This document shows, in pieces, positions 1-13,500 of a DNA stretch of 64,000 nt. This DNA comes from Strigops habroptila (Eukaryota; Chordata; Aves; Psittaciformes; Psittacidae). Where the stretch lies: NCBI RefSeq assembly GCF_004027225.2, contig NW_022651115.1, forward strand, positions 1-64,000, written 5' to 3'. The notes beneath the pieces were generated by a model that saw nothing but the letters and a program-made list of their open reading frames with translations, was not told where the DNA came from and did not search any database. The stretch's first letter is position 1. Every line of letters begins with the position of its first letter. The translations under genes were made by a program, and so were the position numbers.

Positions 1-1467
<1,467 letters not shown>

Positions 1468-1540
1468 GGCTGCGGCCAAGCCGGGACGGGAAGGAGAAGG
1501 CGGATGTGACGTCAGCGCGTTGGGCGGGAAGAGGGGCGGG
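1468..1540. promoter_or_regulatory. Bidirectional RPS18/VPS52 promoter with consensus CRE
   Basis: Only 73 bp separate the RPS18 and VPS52 start codons. The interval holds a perfect palindromic CRE, TGACGTCA, at 1507-1514, beside GC boxes (GGGCGGG near 1522) and the RPS18 pyrimidine tract. The flanking 1260-1700 is CpG-rich. Two transcripts must start in or overlap this interval, so their 5'UTRs are very short or overlap. ATF/CREB binding is inferred from the motif. Confidence 0.8.
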
Positions 1541-4500
1541 ATGGAGGCGGCCAACATGGCGGCGGCGGTGGTGAGGCCGCGGCCGGGAGCGGGGGGACCG
1601 GAGCGGCCCGAGCGGGGACCGGGGGGTTCCGGCGGGTCCTGGGGGGTCCTCGGGGGGTCCCGGGGCAGGGGCTGAGGCGCCGCTTGTGCCGCAGGTCCGG
1701 GGGACGGAGCCGCTGCTGGAGGCGGAGCTGGGTCCCGGCCCCCCCGACCCCGAGCTGGAGCTGGGGGGGGACGAGCTGGTGCTGGAGGACGTGGATGGTG
1801 CGGCCGGGGGGCACGCTGTGGGGCGGGGGGGCACGCTGTGGGGCGGGGGGAAGCGCTATGGGGCTGGGGGGATATGGTATGGGGCAGGGGGAAGCGCTAT
1901 GGGGCTGGTAGGACATGCTGTGGGGCAGGGAGAAGCGCTATGGGGCTGGGGGGACACGCTGTGGGGCTGGGGCGATATGCTATGGGGCAGGGGGAAGCGC
2001 TATGGAGGTGGTAGGACATGCTGTGGGGCAGGGGGAAGCACTGTGGGGCGGGGGGACACCCTATGGTGCTGGGGGGCCGTGCTGTGGTGCAGGAGGATAC
2101 GCTATGGGGCTGGGGGGACATGGTATGGGGCTGGGGGATATGCTATGGGGCAGGGGGAACACACTATGGGGCTGGGGGGACATGTTATGGGGCGGGGGGG
2201 CACACTATGGGACACGGAGGGCACGTTATGGGGCAGGGGGACACGCTATGGGGCGAGGGGGCACGTTATGGGGGGAAGGGGGGCAGGGATCATATGGAGC
2301 ACACACCCAATGGGGGGCACAGGGGACATGGGGGGGGCAAAGGGGTGTTTTTGGGGGGCACAGGAGCAGTTGGGGGGTGATGTGGGGCCACCCCCCATGT
2401 GTCACCCCCAAACCTGCCCATGCCCCCCCCAGTTCACATTCAGGCCAACCTGGAGGACGCTCTGGTGCAGGAGGCCCTGAAGACAGTGAGTGCCCCATAG
2501 CGTGTGCTCGTGCCCCATAGCGTGTCCTGCAGCCCCATAGCATGTCATGCCTGCCTCATAGCATGTTCCTCTTGCACCATAGCACGTTCCCACTACCCCA
2601 TAGCCTGTTTCTCTGCCCCATAGTATGTGCTCTGTGCCCCATAGTGTGTTCTTTGTGACCCATAGCATGTTCCCAGCCCCATCACATGTTTCCGTGCCCC
2701 ATAGCATGTCTTGTCTGCCCAATAGCACGTCCCCCTTTCACCATAGCCTGTCACCCTGCCCCATAGCGTGTTCTCTAGGCTCATATCCTGTCCCCATGCC
2801 CCATAGCATGTCCCCCCTTGCCCCACAGCGTGTTCCCCGGCCCCATAGCATATTGTGCTTGCCCAATAGCATATCCCTCTTGCCCCATAGCGTGTGTCCC
2901 CAGTCTCATAACATGCTCCCTCCGCCCCATGGCGTGTCCTCCCAGCCCCATAGCGTGTCCCCAGCCCCATAGCGTGTTCCCAGCCTCATAGCGTGTTCCC
3001 AGCCCCATAGCGTGTCCCCAGCCCCATAGCGTGTCCCCAGCCCCATAGCGTGTCCCCAGCCCCATAGCCTGTCCCTAGCCCCACTTTGTCCCCTCAGGGT
3101 GTGGATCTGCGCCAATACTCCAAGCAGGTGGAGCTGGAGCTGCAGGGGGTGGAACGCGCCTCCATCCGCGACTGTATCCTTCCGTGGGGGGTGACCACCA
3201 CCGGGGGGGGTCCCCAGTGTCCCCTCGGTGTCCCCAACACGTCCCGTTGTCCCTTAACCCCGCGGTGGACATCAAAGAGAGCGAGAACATCGCGTCCCTG
3301 CACAACCAGATCACCGCCTGCGACGCCATCCTGGAGGTGAGGCCGCCCCAAAGCGCTCGTGTGGCCCCCCCCATTGTCACCTGCTGGTGCCCCCCCTCAC
3401 CGGGTCCCCCCCCCCCCCCCGCGCATGGAGCAGATGTTGGGCTCCTTCCAGAGCGACCTGAGCAGCATCAGCTCGGAGATCCGGACGCTGCAGGAGCAGT
3501 CGGTGGCCATGAACCTGCGGCTGCGGAACCGCCGCCTCGTCAGGCTGCAGCTGGGGCAGCTCCTGGAGGAGCTCGTGGTGCCCGGGGCCATGATCAGGTG
3601 GGACGGGGGCACGTGGGGCCACGCGTGGGGCCACCGGGCCCGGGGGGGACAGGAAGGGTTGGATGGGGGCTTGAGCCTCGGTTGGGGGGGGTCGTGGAGT
3701 TGGTTTCACCCATAGGGTGAGGGGCTGGGGTGGAGAAAGCTTCAAAGTCATCTAGAGCCTGGTTTCACCCATAGGGTCGTGGGATGGGTTGGAAAGACCT
3801 TCATGACCATTTAGGTCCTGGGTTTCAACAAGAGATCATAAGACGGGAGCAAGGAACAGGTTTCACCCATAGCATCATGGAAAGGGTTGGGTTGGAGGAG
3901 CTTTCAAGGTCATCTAGAGCCTAGTTTCACCCATAGGGTCATGGGATGGGTTGGAAGCACCTTCATGACCATGTAACTGTTGGGGTTCAACAAGGGGCCA
4001 TAAAATGGGAGCAGGGAGGTGGTTTCACCCATAGCATCATGGAGAGCATTGGGTTGGAGAAGGTTTCAAGGTCATCTAGAGCCTGGTGTCACCCGTAGGG
4101 TCGTGGAATGGGTTGGAAGCACCTTCATGACCATTTAGGTCTTGGGGTTCAACAAGAGACCATAAGATGGGAGCAGGGAGGTGGTTTCAGCCATAGCATC
4201 ATGGAGAGAGTTGGGTTGGAGGAAATTTTAAGGTTACCTACAAGCTGGTTTCACCGATGGGGTCATGGGATGAGTTAGAAGGATCTTCATGATCATTTAG
4301 GTCTTGGGTTTTAGCAAGAGATCATAAGACACGAGCAGGGAGCAGGTTTCACACATGGGATCATGAAGTGGGATGGGTTGGAGGAACTTCTGAGATCATC
4401 TAGAGCCTGGTTTCACCCATGGGGTCATGGAATGGGTTGGAAGGACCTTCATGACCGTTTAGGTCTTGGGCTTCAGCAAGAGGCGCTAAGGTGGGAATAC

Positions 4501-7500
4501 GGAGATGGTTTCACCCATAGGATCATGGAGTTTGTTGAGATGGAAGAACTTTCAAGGTCATCTAGAGCTTGGTTTCACCCACAGGGTCATGGGATGGGTT
4601 GGAAGAACTTTCATGACCATTTAGGTCTTGGGCTTCAGCAAGAGCCCAAAAGATGGGAGCAGGGAGGTGGCTTCACCCATAGGATCATGGAGAGGGCTGG
4701 GTTGGAAGAACCTTGAAGCCCATCAAGGTTTTGGATGAGCCAAAGATGGAGCAGAGACCTGAGTTCACCCGTCGTGGAGTGCGGTTGCGTTGGAGGCATC
4801 TTTAAGACCATCCAAGTCTTGGTTGTCAATAGGGGCCCATAAGGTGGGAGCTGGGACCTGGTTGCACCCAGAGGATCATGAGGTCATGGAGTGGGTTGGG
4901 TTGGATGGACCTTAAAGGCCATTTTGGGCCTGGTTTCAGTCAGGACTATGCAATGGGTTGGGGTGGAGGCACCTTTAAGGCCGTTTAGATGTTGGTTTTC
5001 AGGGGGGCATCATGGAATCATCGAATCATGGAGAGGGTTGGGTTGGAGCTGGGTGAACTTCAAGGTCCCCGCTCCCATCACATGGTCCCTCCTTGGGACG
5101 CCCAACTGAAGCTCAGGACCTGGATGACCTTAAAGGATTCTCCAACCCAACCCATTCCATGATGCTATGGCTGAAACCAGGTCCTGGATAACCTTGAAGG
5201 TCCTTTCATCCCACCCATTCCATGATCCAAGGGTGCTATGGGTGAAACCAAGTCCCTGCTTCCACCTCATGGTCCCTTGTTGGAAACCAAGACCTCGATG
5301 GTCTCCAAGATCCCTTCCAACCCAAACCCATCCCATGACCCTATGGCTGAAACCAGCTCCTAGATGGTCAGGAAGGTCCCTCCAACCATTCGTGTCCCTA
5401 CTCAGCACCATCCTGGAAGCCCCAGTGACGGAACCAGAGTTCCTGGAGCAGCTTCAGGAGCTCAACGGGAAGATCAACTCCGTGAAGGAACAAGCGTTCC
5501 GGGAGACCGTGGCCTGCGCCGACGTCCAGCACATCCTGGAGAAGCTCAAGATCAAGGTGACCCCCACCTCAGCACCCATGGGTGACCCTCAGCACCCAAA
5601 GGACCCCCAAATCCACCTCTTTGTCCCCCCAAAGGCCGTCACCAAGATCCGCGACTTCGTGCTGCAGAAGATCTACTCCTTCCGCAAGCCCATGACCAAC
5701 TACCAGATCCCTCAGAACACGCTGCTGAAGTACAGGTGGGCTCTCGGGGGGGGTTTTGGGGGGACAATCGGGGTGCAGGGACGTGGGTTGGGGTCACCCC
5801 AAGTTTCCCATCGCCGGGGGTAGGTTCTTCTACCAGTTCCTGCTGGGCAACGAGCGCACGGTGGCGCAGGAGCTGCGGGAGCAGTACGTGGACACCATGA
5901 GCAAGATCTACCTCTCCTACTTCAAGTCCTACACCAGCCGCCTCATGAAGATCCAGGTGGGCCCGGCGGGGGTCGGGGTTTGGGGTGCTGGGGGGGTTTG
6001 GGGTGCTGGGGGTGGTTTTGGGGCGCTGAGGGTGCTGGGTTTGGGGTGCTGGTGCTGGTATTGGGGTGGGTTTGGGGTGCTGGGGGTGGTTTTGGGGCGC
6101 TGAGGGTGCTGGGTTTGGGGTGCTGGGGTGGTATTGGGGTGGGTTTGGGGTGCTGGGGTGGTTTTGGGGTGCTGGGAGTGGTTTTGGGGTGCTGAGGGTG
6201 CTGGGTTTGGGGTGCTGGGGTGGTATTGGGGTGGGTTTGGGGCACTGGGGGTGGTTTTGGGGTGCTGAGGGTGCTGGTTTTGGGGTGCTGGGGTGGTATT
6301 GGGGTGGGTTTGGGGCACTGGGGGTGGTTTTGGGGTGCTGAGGGTGCTGGTTTTGGGGTGCTGGGGTGGTATTGGGGTGGGTTTGGGGCACTGGGGGTGG
6401 TTTTGGGGTGCTGAGGGTGCTGGGTTTGGGGTGCTGGTGCTGGTATTGGGGTGGGTTTGGGGCACTGGGGATGGTTTTGGGGTGGTTTTGGGGTGCAGGT
6501 GTTGGTTTTGGGGTGGTTTTGGGGTGCTGGAGGTGATTTTGGGGTGCAGGTGCTGGTTTTGGGGTGCTGGGAGTTGCTTTGGGCTGGTTTTGGGGCACTG
6601 GGGGTTGTTTTGAGCTGGTTTTGGGGTGCTGGGACTGGTTTTGGGGCGCTGAGGGTGCTGGGTTTGGGGTGCTGGGGGTGGTTTTGGGCTGGTTTTGGGG
6701 TGCTGAGGGTGCTGGTTTTGGGGTGTTGGTGCTGGTATTGGGGTGGGTTTGGGGTGCTGGGGGTGGTTTTGGGGTGCTGAGGGTGCTGGGTTTGGGGTGC
6801 TGGTGCTGGTATTGGGGTGGTTTTGGGGTGCAGCTGCTGGTTTTGGAGTGCTGGGGGTGGTTTTGGGCTGGTTTTGAGGTGGTTTTGGGGTGCTGGGGGT
6901 GGTTTTGAGGTGGTTTTGGGGCACTGGGGGTGGTTTTGAGGTGGTTTTGGGGTGCAGGGGCTGGGTTTGGGGTGCAGGGGCTGGTTTGGGGTGCAGGGGC
7001 TGGTTTTGGGGTGCAGGGGCTGGTTTTGGGCTGGTTTTGGGGTGCAGGGGCTGGTTTTGGGCTGGGTTTGGGGTGCAGGGGCTGGTTTTGGGGTGCAGGG
7101 GCTGGTTTTGGGCTGGTTTTGGGGTGCAGGGGCTGGGTTTGGGCTGGTTTGGGGTGCAGGGGCTGGGTTTGGGGTGCAGGCGCTGGTTTGGGGTGCAGGG
7201 GCTGGTTTTGGGGTGCAGGGGGTGGTTTTGGGCTGGTTTGGGGTGCAGGGGCTGGTTTTGGGGTGCAGGGGCTGGTTTTGGGCTGGTTTGGGGTGCAGGG
7301 GCTGGTTTGGGGTGCAGGGGCTGGGTTTGGGGTGCAGGGGCTGGGTTTGGGGTGCAGGGGCTGGTTTGGGGCTGGTTTGTGGCTGGTTTGGGGTGCAGGG
7401 GCTGGTTTTGGGGTGCAGGGGCTGGGTTTGGGGTGCAGGGGCTGGTTTGGGGTGCAGGGGCTGGTTTTGGGCTGGGTTTGGGGTGCAGGGGCTGGTTTTG

Positions 7501-10500
7501 GGGTGCAGGGGCTGGGTTTGGGGTGCAGGGGCTGGTTTGGGGCTGGGTTTGGGGTGCAGGGGCTGGTTTGGGGTGCAGGGGCTGGGTTTGGGGTGCAGGG
7601 GCTGGTTTGGGGTGCAGGGGCTGGTTTTGGGCTGGGTTTGGGGTGCAGGGGCTGGTTTGGGGTGCAGGGGCTGGTTTGGGGTGCAGGGGCTGGGTTTGGG
7701 GTGCAGGGGCTGGGTTTGGGGTGCAGGCGCTGGTTTGGGGTGCAGGGGCTGGTTTTGGGATGCAGGGGCTGGTTTGGGGTGCAGGGGCTGGTTTGGGGCT
7801 GGTTTGGGGTGCAGGGGCTGGTTTGGGGTGCGGGGGCTGGGTTTGGGGTGCGGGGGCTGGTTTGGGGTGCAGGGGCTGGTTTGGGGTGCAGGGGCTGGGT
7901 TTGGGGTGCGGGGGCTGGTTTGGGGTGCAGGGGCTGGGTTTGGGGTGCGGGGGCTGGTTTTGGGGTGCAGGCGCTGGTTTGGGGTGCAGGGGCTGGTTTT
8001 GGGGTGCAGGCGCTGGTTTGGGGTGCAGGGGCTGGGTTTGGGGTGCAGAGGCTGGGTTTGGGGTGCAGGCGCTGGTTTGGGATGCAGGGGCTGGTTTTGG
8101 GGTGCAGGGGCTGGTTTGGGGCAGTTTTGGGGTGCAGGGGCTGGTTTGGGGTGCGGGGGCTGGTTTGGGCTGGTTTGGGGCAGTTTTGGGGTGCAGGGGC
8201 TGGTTTGGGGTGCAGGGCCTGGTTTGGGGTGCAGGGGCTGGTTTGGGGTGCAGGGGCTGGTTTTGGGGTGCAGGGGCTGGGTTTGGGGTGCAGGGGCTGG
8301 TTTGGGGTGCAGGGGCTGGTTTGGGGTGCAGGGGCTGGGTTTGGGCTGGTTTGGGGTGCAGGGGCTGGTTTGGGGCAGTTTTGGGGTGCAGGGGCTGGGT
8401 TTGGGCTGGTTTGGGGCAGTTTTGGGGTGCAGGCGCTGGTTTGGGGCTGGTTTGGGGCTGGTTTTGGGGTGCAGGGGCTGGTTTGGGGCAGTTTTGGGGT
8501 GCAGGGGCTGGTTTGGGGCAGTTTTGGGGTGCAGGGGCTGGTTTGGGGCAGTTTTGGGGTGCAGGGGCAGGTTTGGGGCAGTTTTGGGGTGCAGGGGCAG
8601 GTTTGGGGCTCACCCCGTTGCCGTTTCAGTACGAGGAGGTGGCGGAGAAGGACGATCTCATGGGCGTGGAGGACACGGCCAGGAAGGATATCCTGAGCCG
8701 GGGGCACCCCGGGGCTCTGGGCCCTTCTTGGGTGCTTTGGGTGCATTTTGGGATGGTTTGGGCCCATTTTGGGCCCATGTTGGGTGTTGGGTTCCCGTTG
8801 GGTGTTTGGGTCCATGTTGGGTGTTGGGACCGTGTTGGGTGTCCGGGTCCAGGTTGGGTGCTGGCTCCCTGTTGGGTGCTGTGTGCCCATGGCGGGTGCT
8901 GGCTCCCTGTTGGGTGCTGCGTGCCCATGTTGGGTGCTGGGTCCCTGTTGGGTGCTGGGTCCCTGTTGGGTGCTGTGTGCCCATGTTGGGTGCTGTGTGC
9001 CCATGTTGGGTGCTGGGTCCCTGTCGGGTGTTGCGTGCCCGTGGCGGGTGCTGGGTCCCTGTTGGGTGCTGGGTCCCCGTTGGGTGCTGCGTGCCCATGT
9101 TGGGTGCTGGGTCCCTGTTGGGTGTTGCGTGCCCGTGGCGGGTGCTGGGTCCCTGTTGGGTGCTGGGTCCCCGTTGGGTGCTGCGTGCCCGTGGCGGGTG
9201 CTGGGTCCCTGTTGGGTGCTGTGTGCCCATGGTGGGTGCTGGGTCCCCATTGGGTGCTGGGTCCCTGTTGGGTGCTGCGTGCCTATGTTGGGTATTGGGT
9301 CCCTGTTGGGTGCTGGGTCCCTGTTGGGTGCTGCGTGCCTATGTTGGGTATTGGGTCCCTGTTGGGTGCTGGGTCCCCGTTGGGTGCTGCGTGCCCGTGG
9401 CGAGTGCTGGGTTCCTGTTGGGTGCTGTGTGCCCATGGTGGGTGCTGGGTCCCTGTTGGGTGCTGCGTGCCTATGTTGGGTATTGGGTCCCTGTTGGGTG
9501 CTGGGTCCCTGTTGGGTGCTGCGTGCCCGTGGCGGGTGCTGGGTCCCCGTTGGGTGCTGGGTCCCCGTTGGGTGCTGTGTGCCCATGTTGGGTATTGGGT
9601 CCCCGTTGGGTGCTGGGTCCCTATTGGGTGCTGGGTCCCTGTTGGGTGCTGTGTGCCCGTGGCGGGTGCTGGGTCCCCGTTGGGTGCTGGGTCCCCGTGG
9701 CGGGTGCTGTGTGCTGAGGCCCCTTGACCCCCGCACGGTTCTTCTCGAAGCCGTCGCTGCGCAGCCGCAACACCGTGTTCACGCTCGGCAACCGCGGCGG
9801 CGTCATCGGCGCCGCCGAGCTCGAGGCACCCGTGCTCGTGCCCCACGCGGCCCAGCGCAGCGACACCAGGGTCTGCAACGGGGGTGGGGGGCCCAAAGAG
9901 GGGCTGGGGGGGTCTGCAACGGGGTTTGTGGGGCCCAAAGAGGGGATTGGGGGGTCTGCAACGGGGCTTGGGGGGCCCGAAGAGGGGCTTGGGGGGTCTG
10001 CAACGGGGGTGGGGGGCCCAAGGAGGGGCCGGGGGGGTCTGCAACGGGGGGGGGGGGCCCAAAGAGGGGCTGGGGGGGTCTGCAACGGGGGTTGGGGGGC
10101 CCAAAGAGGGGCTGGGGGGTCTGCAACGGGGGTTGGGGGGCCCAAAGAGGGGCTGGGGGGTCTGCAACGGGGGTTGGGGGGCCCAAAGAGGGGTTTTGGG
10201 GGGTCTCCAACAGGGGTTGGGGGGCCCAAAGAGGGGCTGGGGGGGTCTGCAACGGGGGTTGGGGGGCCCAAAGAGGGGTTTTGGGGGTCTCCAACAGGGG
10301 TTGGGGGGCCCAAAGAGGGGCTTTGGGGGTCTGCAACGGGGGTTGGGGGGCCCAAAGAGGGGCTGGGGGGTCTGCAACGGGGGTTGGGGGGCCCAAAGAG
10401 GGGTTTTGGGGGTCTCCAACGGGGTTTGTGGGGCCCAAAGAGGGGGTTGGGGGGTCTCCAACGGGGGTTGGGGGGCCCAAAGAGGGGGTTGGGGGTCTCC

Positions 10501-13500
10501 GACAGGGTTTGTGGGGCCCAAAGAGGGGTTTTGGGGGTCTCCAACGGGGGTTGTGGGGCCCAAAGAGGGGGTTGGGGGCTCTCCAACGGGGTTTGTGGGG
10601 CCCAAAGAGGGGGTTGGGGGTCTACAAGAAGGGGTTTGGGGGCCAGAAGAAGGTTTTTGGGGTTCTACAAGAGGGTTTATGGGGTCCACAAGTGGGTTTT
10701 TGGGGGTCAACAAGAGGGTTTATGGAGCTAGAAGAAGGGTTTTGGGGTCCACAAGAGGGTTTATGGGGCCACAAGAAGGTTTCTGGGGCCACAAGAAGGT
10801 TTCTGTGGTCCACAAGAGGGTTTTGGGTTCTACAAGAGGGTTCATGGGGCCAGAAGAAGGTTTTTGGGGTCCACAAGACGGTTTTTGGGGGTCAACAAGA
10901 GGGTTTATGGGGCCAGAAGAAGGGTTTTGGGTTCCACAAAAGCATTTTTGGAGTCCAGGAGAAGGTTTTGGGGGCCAGAAGAAGGTTTTTTGGTTCTACA
11001 AGCGGGTTTTGGGGGTCCACAAGTGGGGTTTTGGGGTCACCATGAGGGTTTATGGGGCCAGAAGAAGGTTTCTGGGGTCCACAAGAAGGGTTTTGGGTTC
11101 CACAAGACGGTTTTTGAAGCCCAGAAGAAGGTTTTTGGGGTCCACAAGAGGGGTTTTGGGGTTCAGAAGAAAGTTTTTGGGTTCTAGAGGAGGATTTTTA
11201 GGGGGCAGAAGAAGGTTTTGGGCCTCTACAAGAGAGTTTCTGGGTCTGGAAGGATTTTGGGTCCAGAAGAAGGTTTTTGGGTTCTACAAGAGGGTTTTGG
11301 GGGTCAACGAGGGTTTTGGGGGTCAACAAGAAGGTTTTGGGTCCAGAAGAAGGTTTTGGGGTGTACAAGAGGGTTTTTGGGTTCTAGAAGAGGATTTTTG
11401 GGTCTACAAGATGGGTTTTGAGTCCAGAAGAGGGTTTTGGGGTTCTAGAACAGGGGGTTTGGGTCTGTAAGAAGGTTTTTGGTCTCTACGAGAAGGTTTT
11501 TGGGTCCAGCAGAAGGTTTTTTGGGTCCAGAAGAAGGTTTTTTGGGCCAGAAGAAGGTTTTGGGTGTCTACAAGAGGGTTTTTGGGTCCAAAAGAGGGGG
11601 TTTGGGTCCAAAAGAGGCCTTTTGGGGTCAACAGGAGGCATTTTGGGGTCCAGGAGAAGGTTTTTGGGTTCCCCAAGAGGGCTTTTAGGTCCAGAAGAGG
11701 CATTTCGGGGTGTCCTGAAGCTGGTTTTGGGGTTCTCTCCGCAGTACCCGTTCGAGTCGCTGTTCCGCAGCCAGCACTACGCTCTGCTGGACAATTCCTG
11801 CCGGGAATACCTCTTCCTCTGCGACTTCTTCATGGTGGCGGGGCCCAGCGCCCAGGAGCTCTTCAACGCCGTCATGGGCAAGACCTTGGCCATGTTCCTG
11901 GTGGGTCCCCGGGGGGGTTTGGGGGGGGGGGGGTGGGGGGCCCGGGGGGGGGGTTGGGGCCGCGCTGGCTCCAGCCCCCCCGTGCGTGGCCGCAGAAGCA
12001 CATGGACACGTACGTGAGCGCCTGCTACGACGGCATCGCCGTGTTCCTCTGCATCCACATCGTGCTGCGCTTCCGCAGCATCATGGCCAAGAGGAACGTC
12101 CCGGCCGTGGAGAGGTCAGATCCCAAAGACCCCCCCCCCCCCCCAAACCCCACCGGAACCCCCCAAACCCCGCCGGAACCCCCCAAATCCTGCCAGAACC
12201 CCCCAAACCCCGCCAGAACCCCCCAAACGCCGCCAGAACACCCCAAATCCTGCCAGAACCCCCCAAATCCAGAAAGAACTACCTAAAATCCATAAAGAAC
12301 ACCCCCAAATCCCGCTAGAACCCCCCAAACCTCACCAGAACCCCCCAAATCCAGAAAGAATGCTCCCAAACCCATAAAGAACCCCCCTAAATCCATAAAG
12401 ACCCCCCCCAAATCCATAAAGAACCCCCCAAATCCATAAGGAACTCTCCAAATCCATAAAGAACCTGTCTAAATCCATAAAGAACCCCCCAAATCCATAA
12501 AGAATCCCCCTACATCCATAAAGAACCTCTCCATAATCCATAAAGAACGCCCCCAAATCCATAAAGAAGCCCCCAAAATACATAAAGAACCCCCCAAATC
12601 CATAAGGAACCCCCCCAAATCCATAAGGAATCCCCCTAAATCCATAAGGAACTCATCCTAAATCCATAAAGAACCCCCCAAATCCATACAGAACGCCCCC
12701 AAATCCATAAAGAACCCCCCAAACCCATAAAGAACCCCCCAAGCCCATACAGAACGCCCCCAAATCCATAAAGAACCCCCCCTAAATCCATAAAGAACCC
12801 CGCCGTAATCCATAAAGAACCCCCTAAATCCATAAAGAACTCACCAAAATCCATAAAGAACACCCCCAAATCCATAAAGAACACCCCCAAATCCATAAAG
12901 AACCCCCCTACATCCATAAAAACCTCCCCATAATCCATAAAGAACTCCCCAAATCCATAAAGAACCCCCCTAAATCCATAAAGAACCCCCCCATAATCCA
13001 TAAAGAACCCCCCCATAATCCATAAAGAACACCCCCAAATCCATAAAGAACTCCCCAAAATCCATAAAGAACACCCCCAAATCCATAAAGAACCCCCCTA
13101 AATCCATAAAGAACCCCCCCATAATCCATAAAGACCCCCCCAAATCCATAAAGAACCCCCCTAAATCCATAAAGAACCCCCCCATAATCCATAAAGAACC
13201 CCCCCAAATCCATGAAGACCCCCCCAAATCCATAAAGAACCCCCCTAAATCCATAAAGAACCCCCCCATAATCCATAAAGAACCCCCCCAAATCCATGAA
13301 GAACCCCCCAAATCCATAAAGAACCCCCCTAAATCCATAAAGAACCCCCCCATAATCCATAAAGACCCCCCCCAAATCCATAAAGACCCCCCCCAAACCC
13401 ATACAGAACCCCCCAAACCCATAAGGGACCCCCCAGCCCCCCGAGGACCCGCAGCCCCAGCGGGAAGCCCCCCAGCCCTCGCTGCCCCGCAGGTACTGGG

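Noticed and set aside
5639-9736. Very long open frames (894 to 1365 codons) on both strands across the VPS52 intron 9/10 repeats
   Set aside because: They are stop-poor translations of G-rich minisatellites, interrupted by verified VPS52 exons. All repeat frames are open at once, which argues against coding.
8748-11045. 765-codon plus-strand frame with GGPKRG and CWVLGP repeats
   Set aside because: It spans the AT-AC intron, exon 11 and the following intron in one frame. Only 9737-9870 is supported by homology, and in a different frame.
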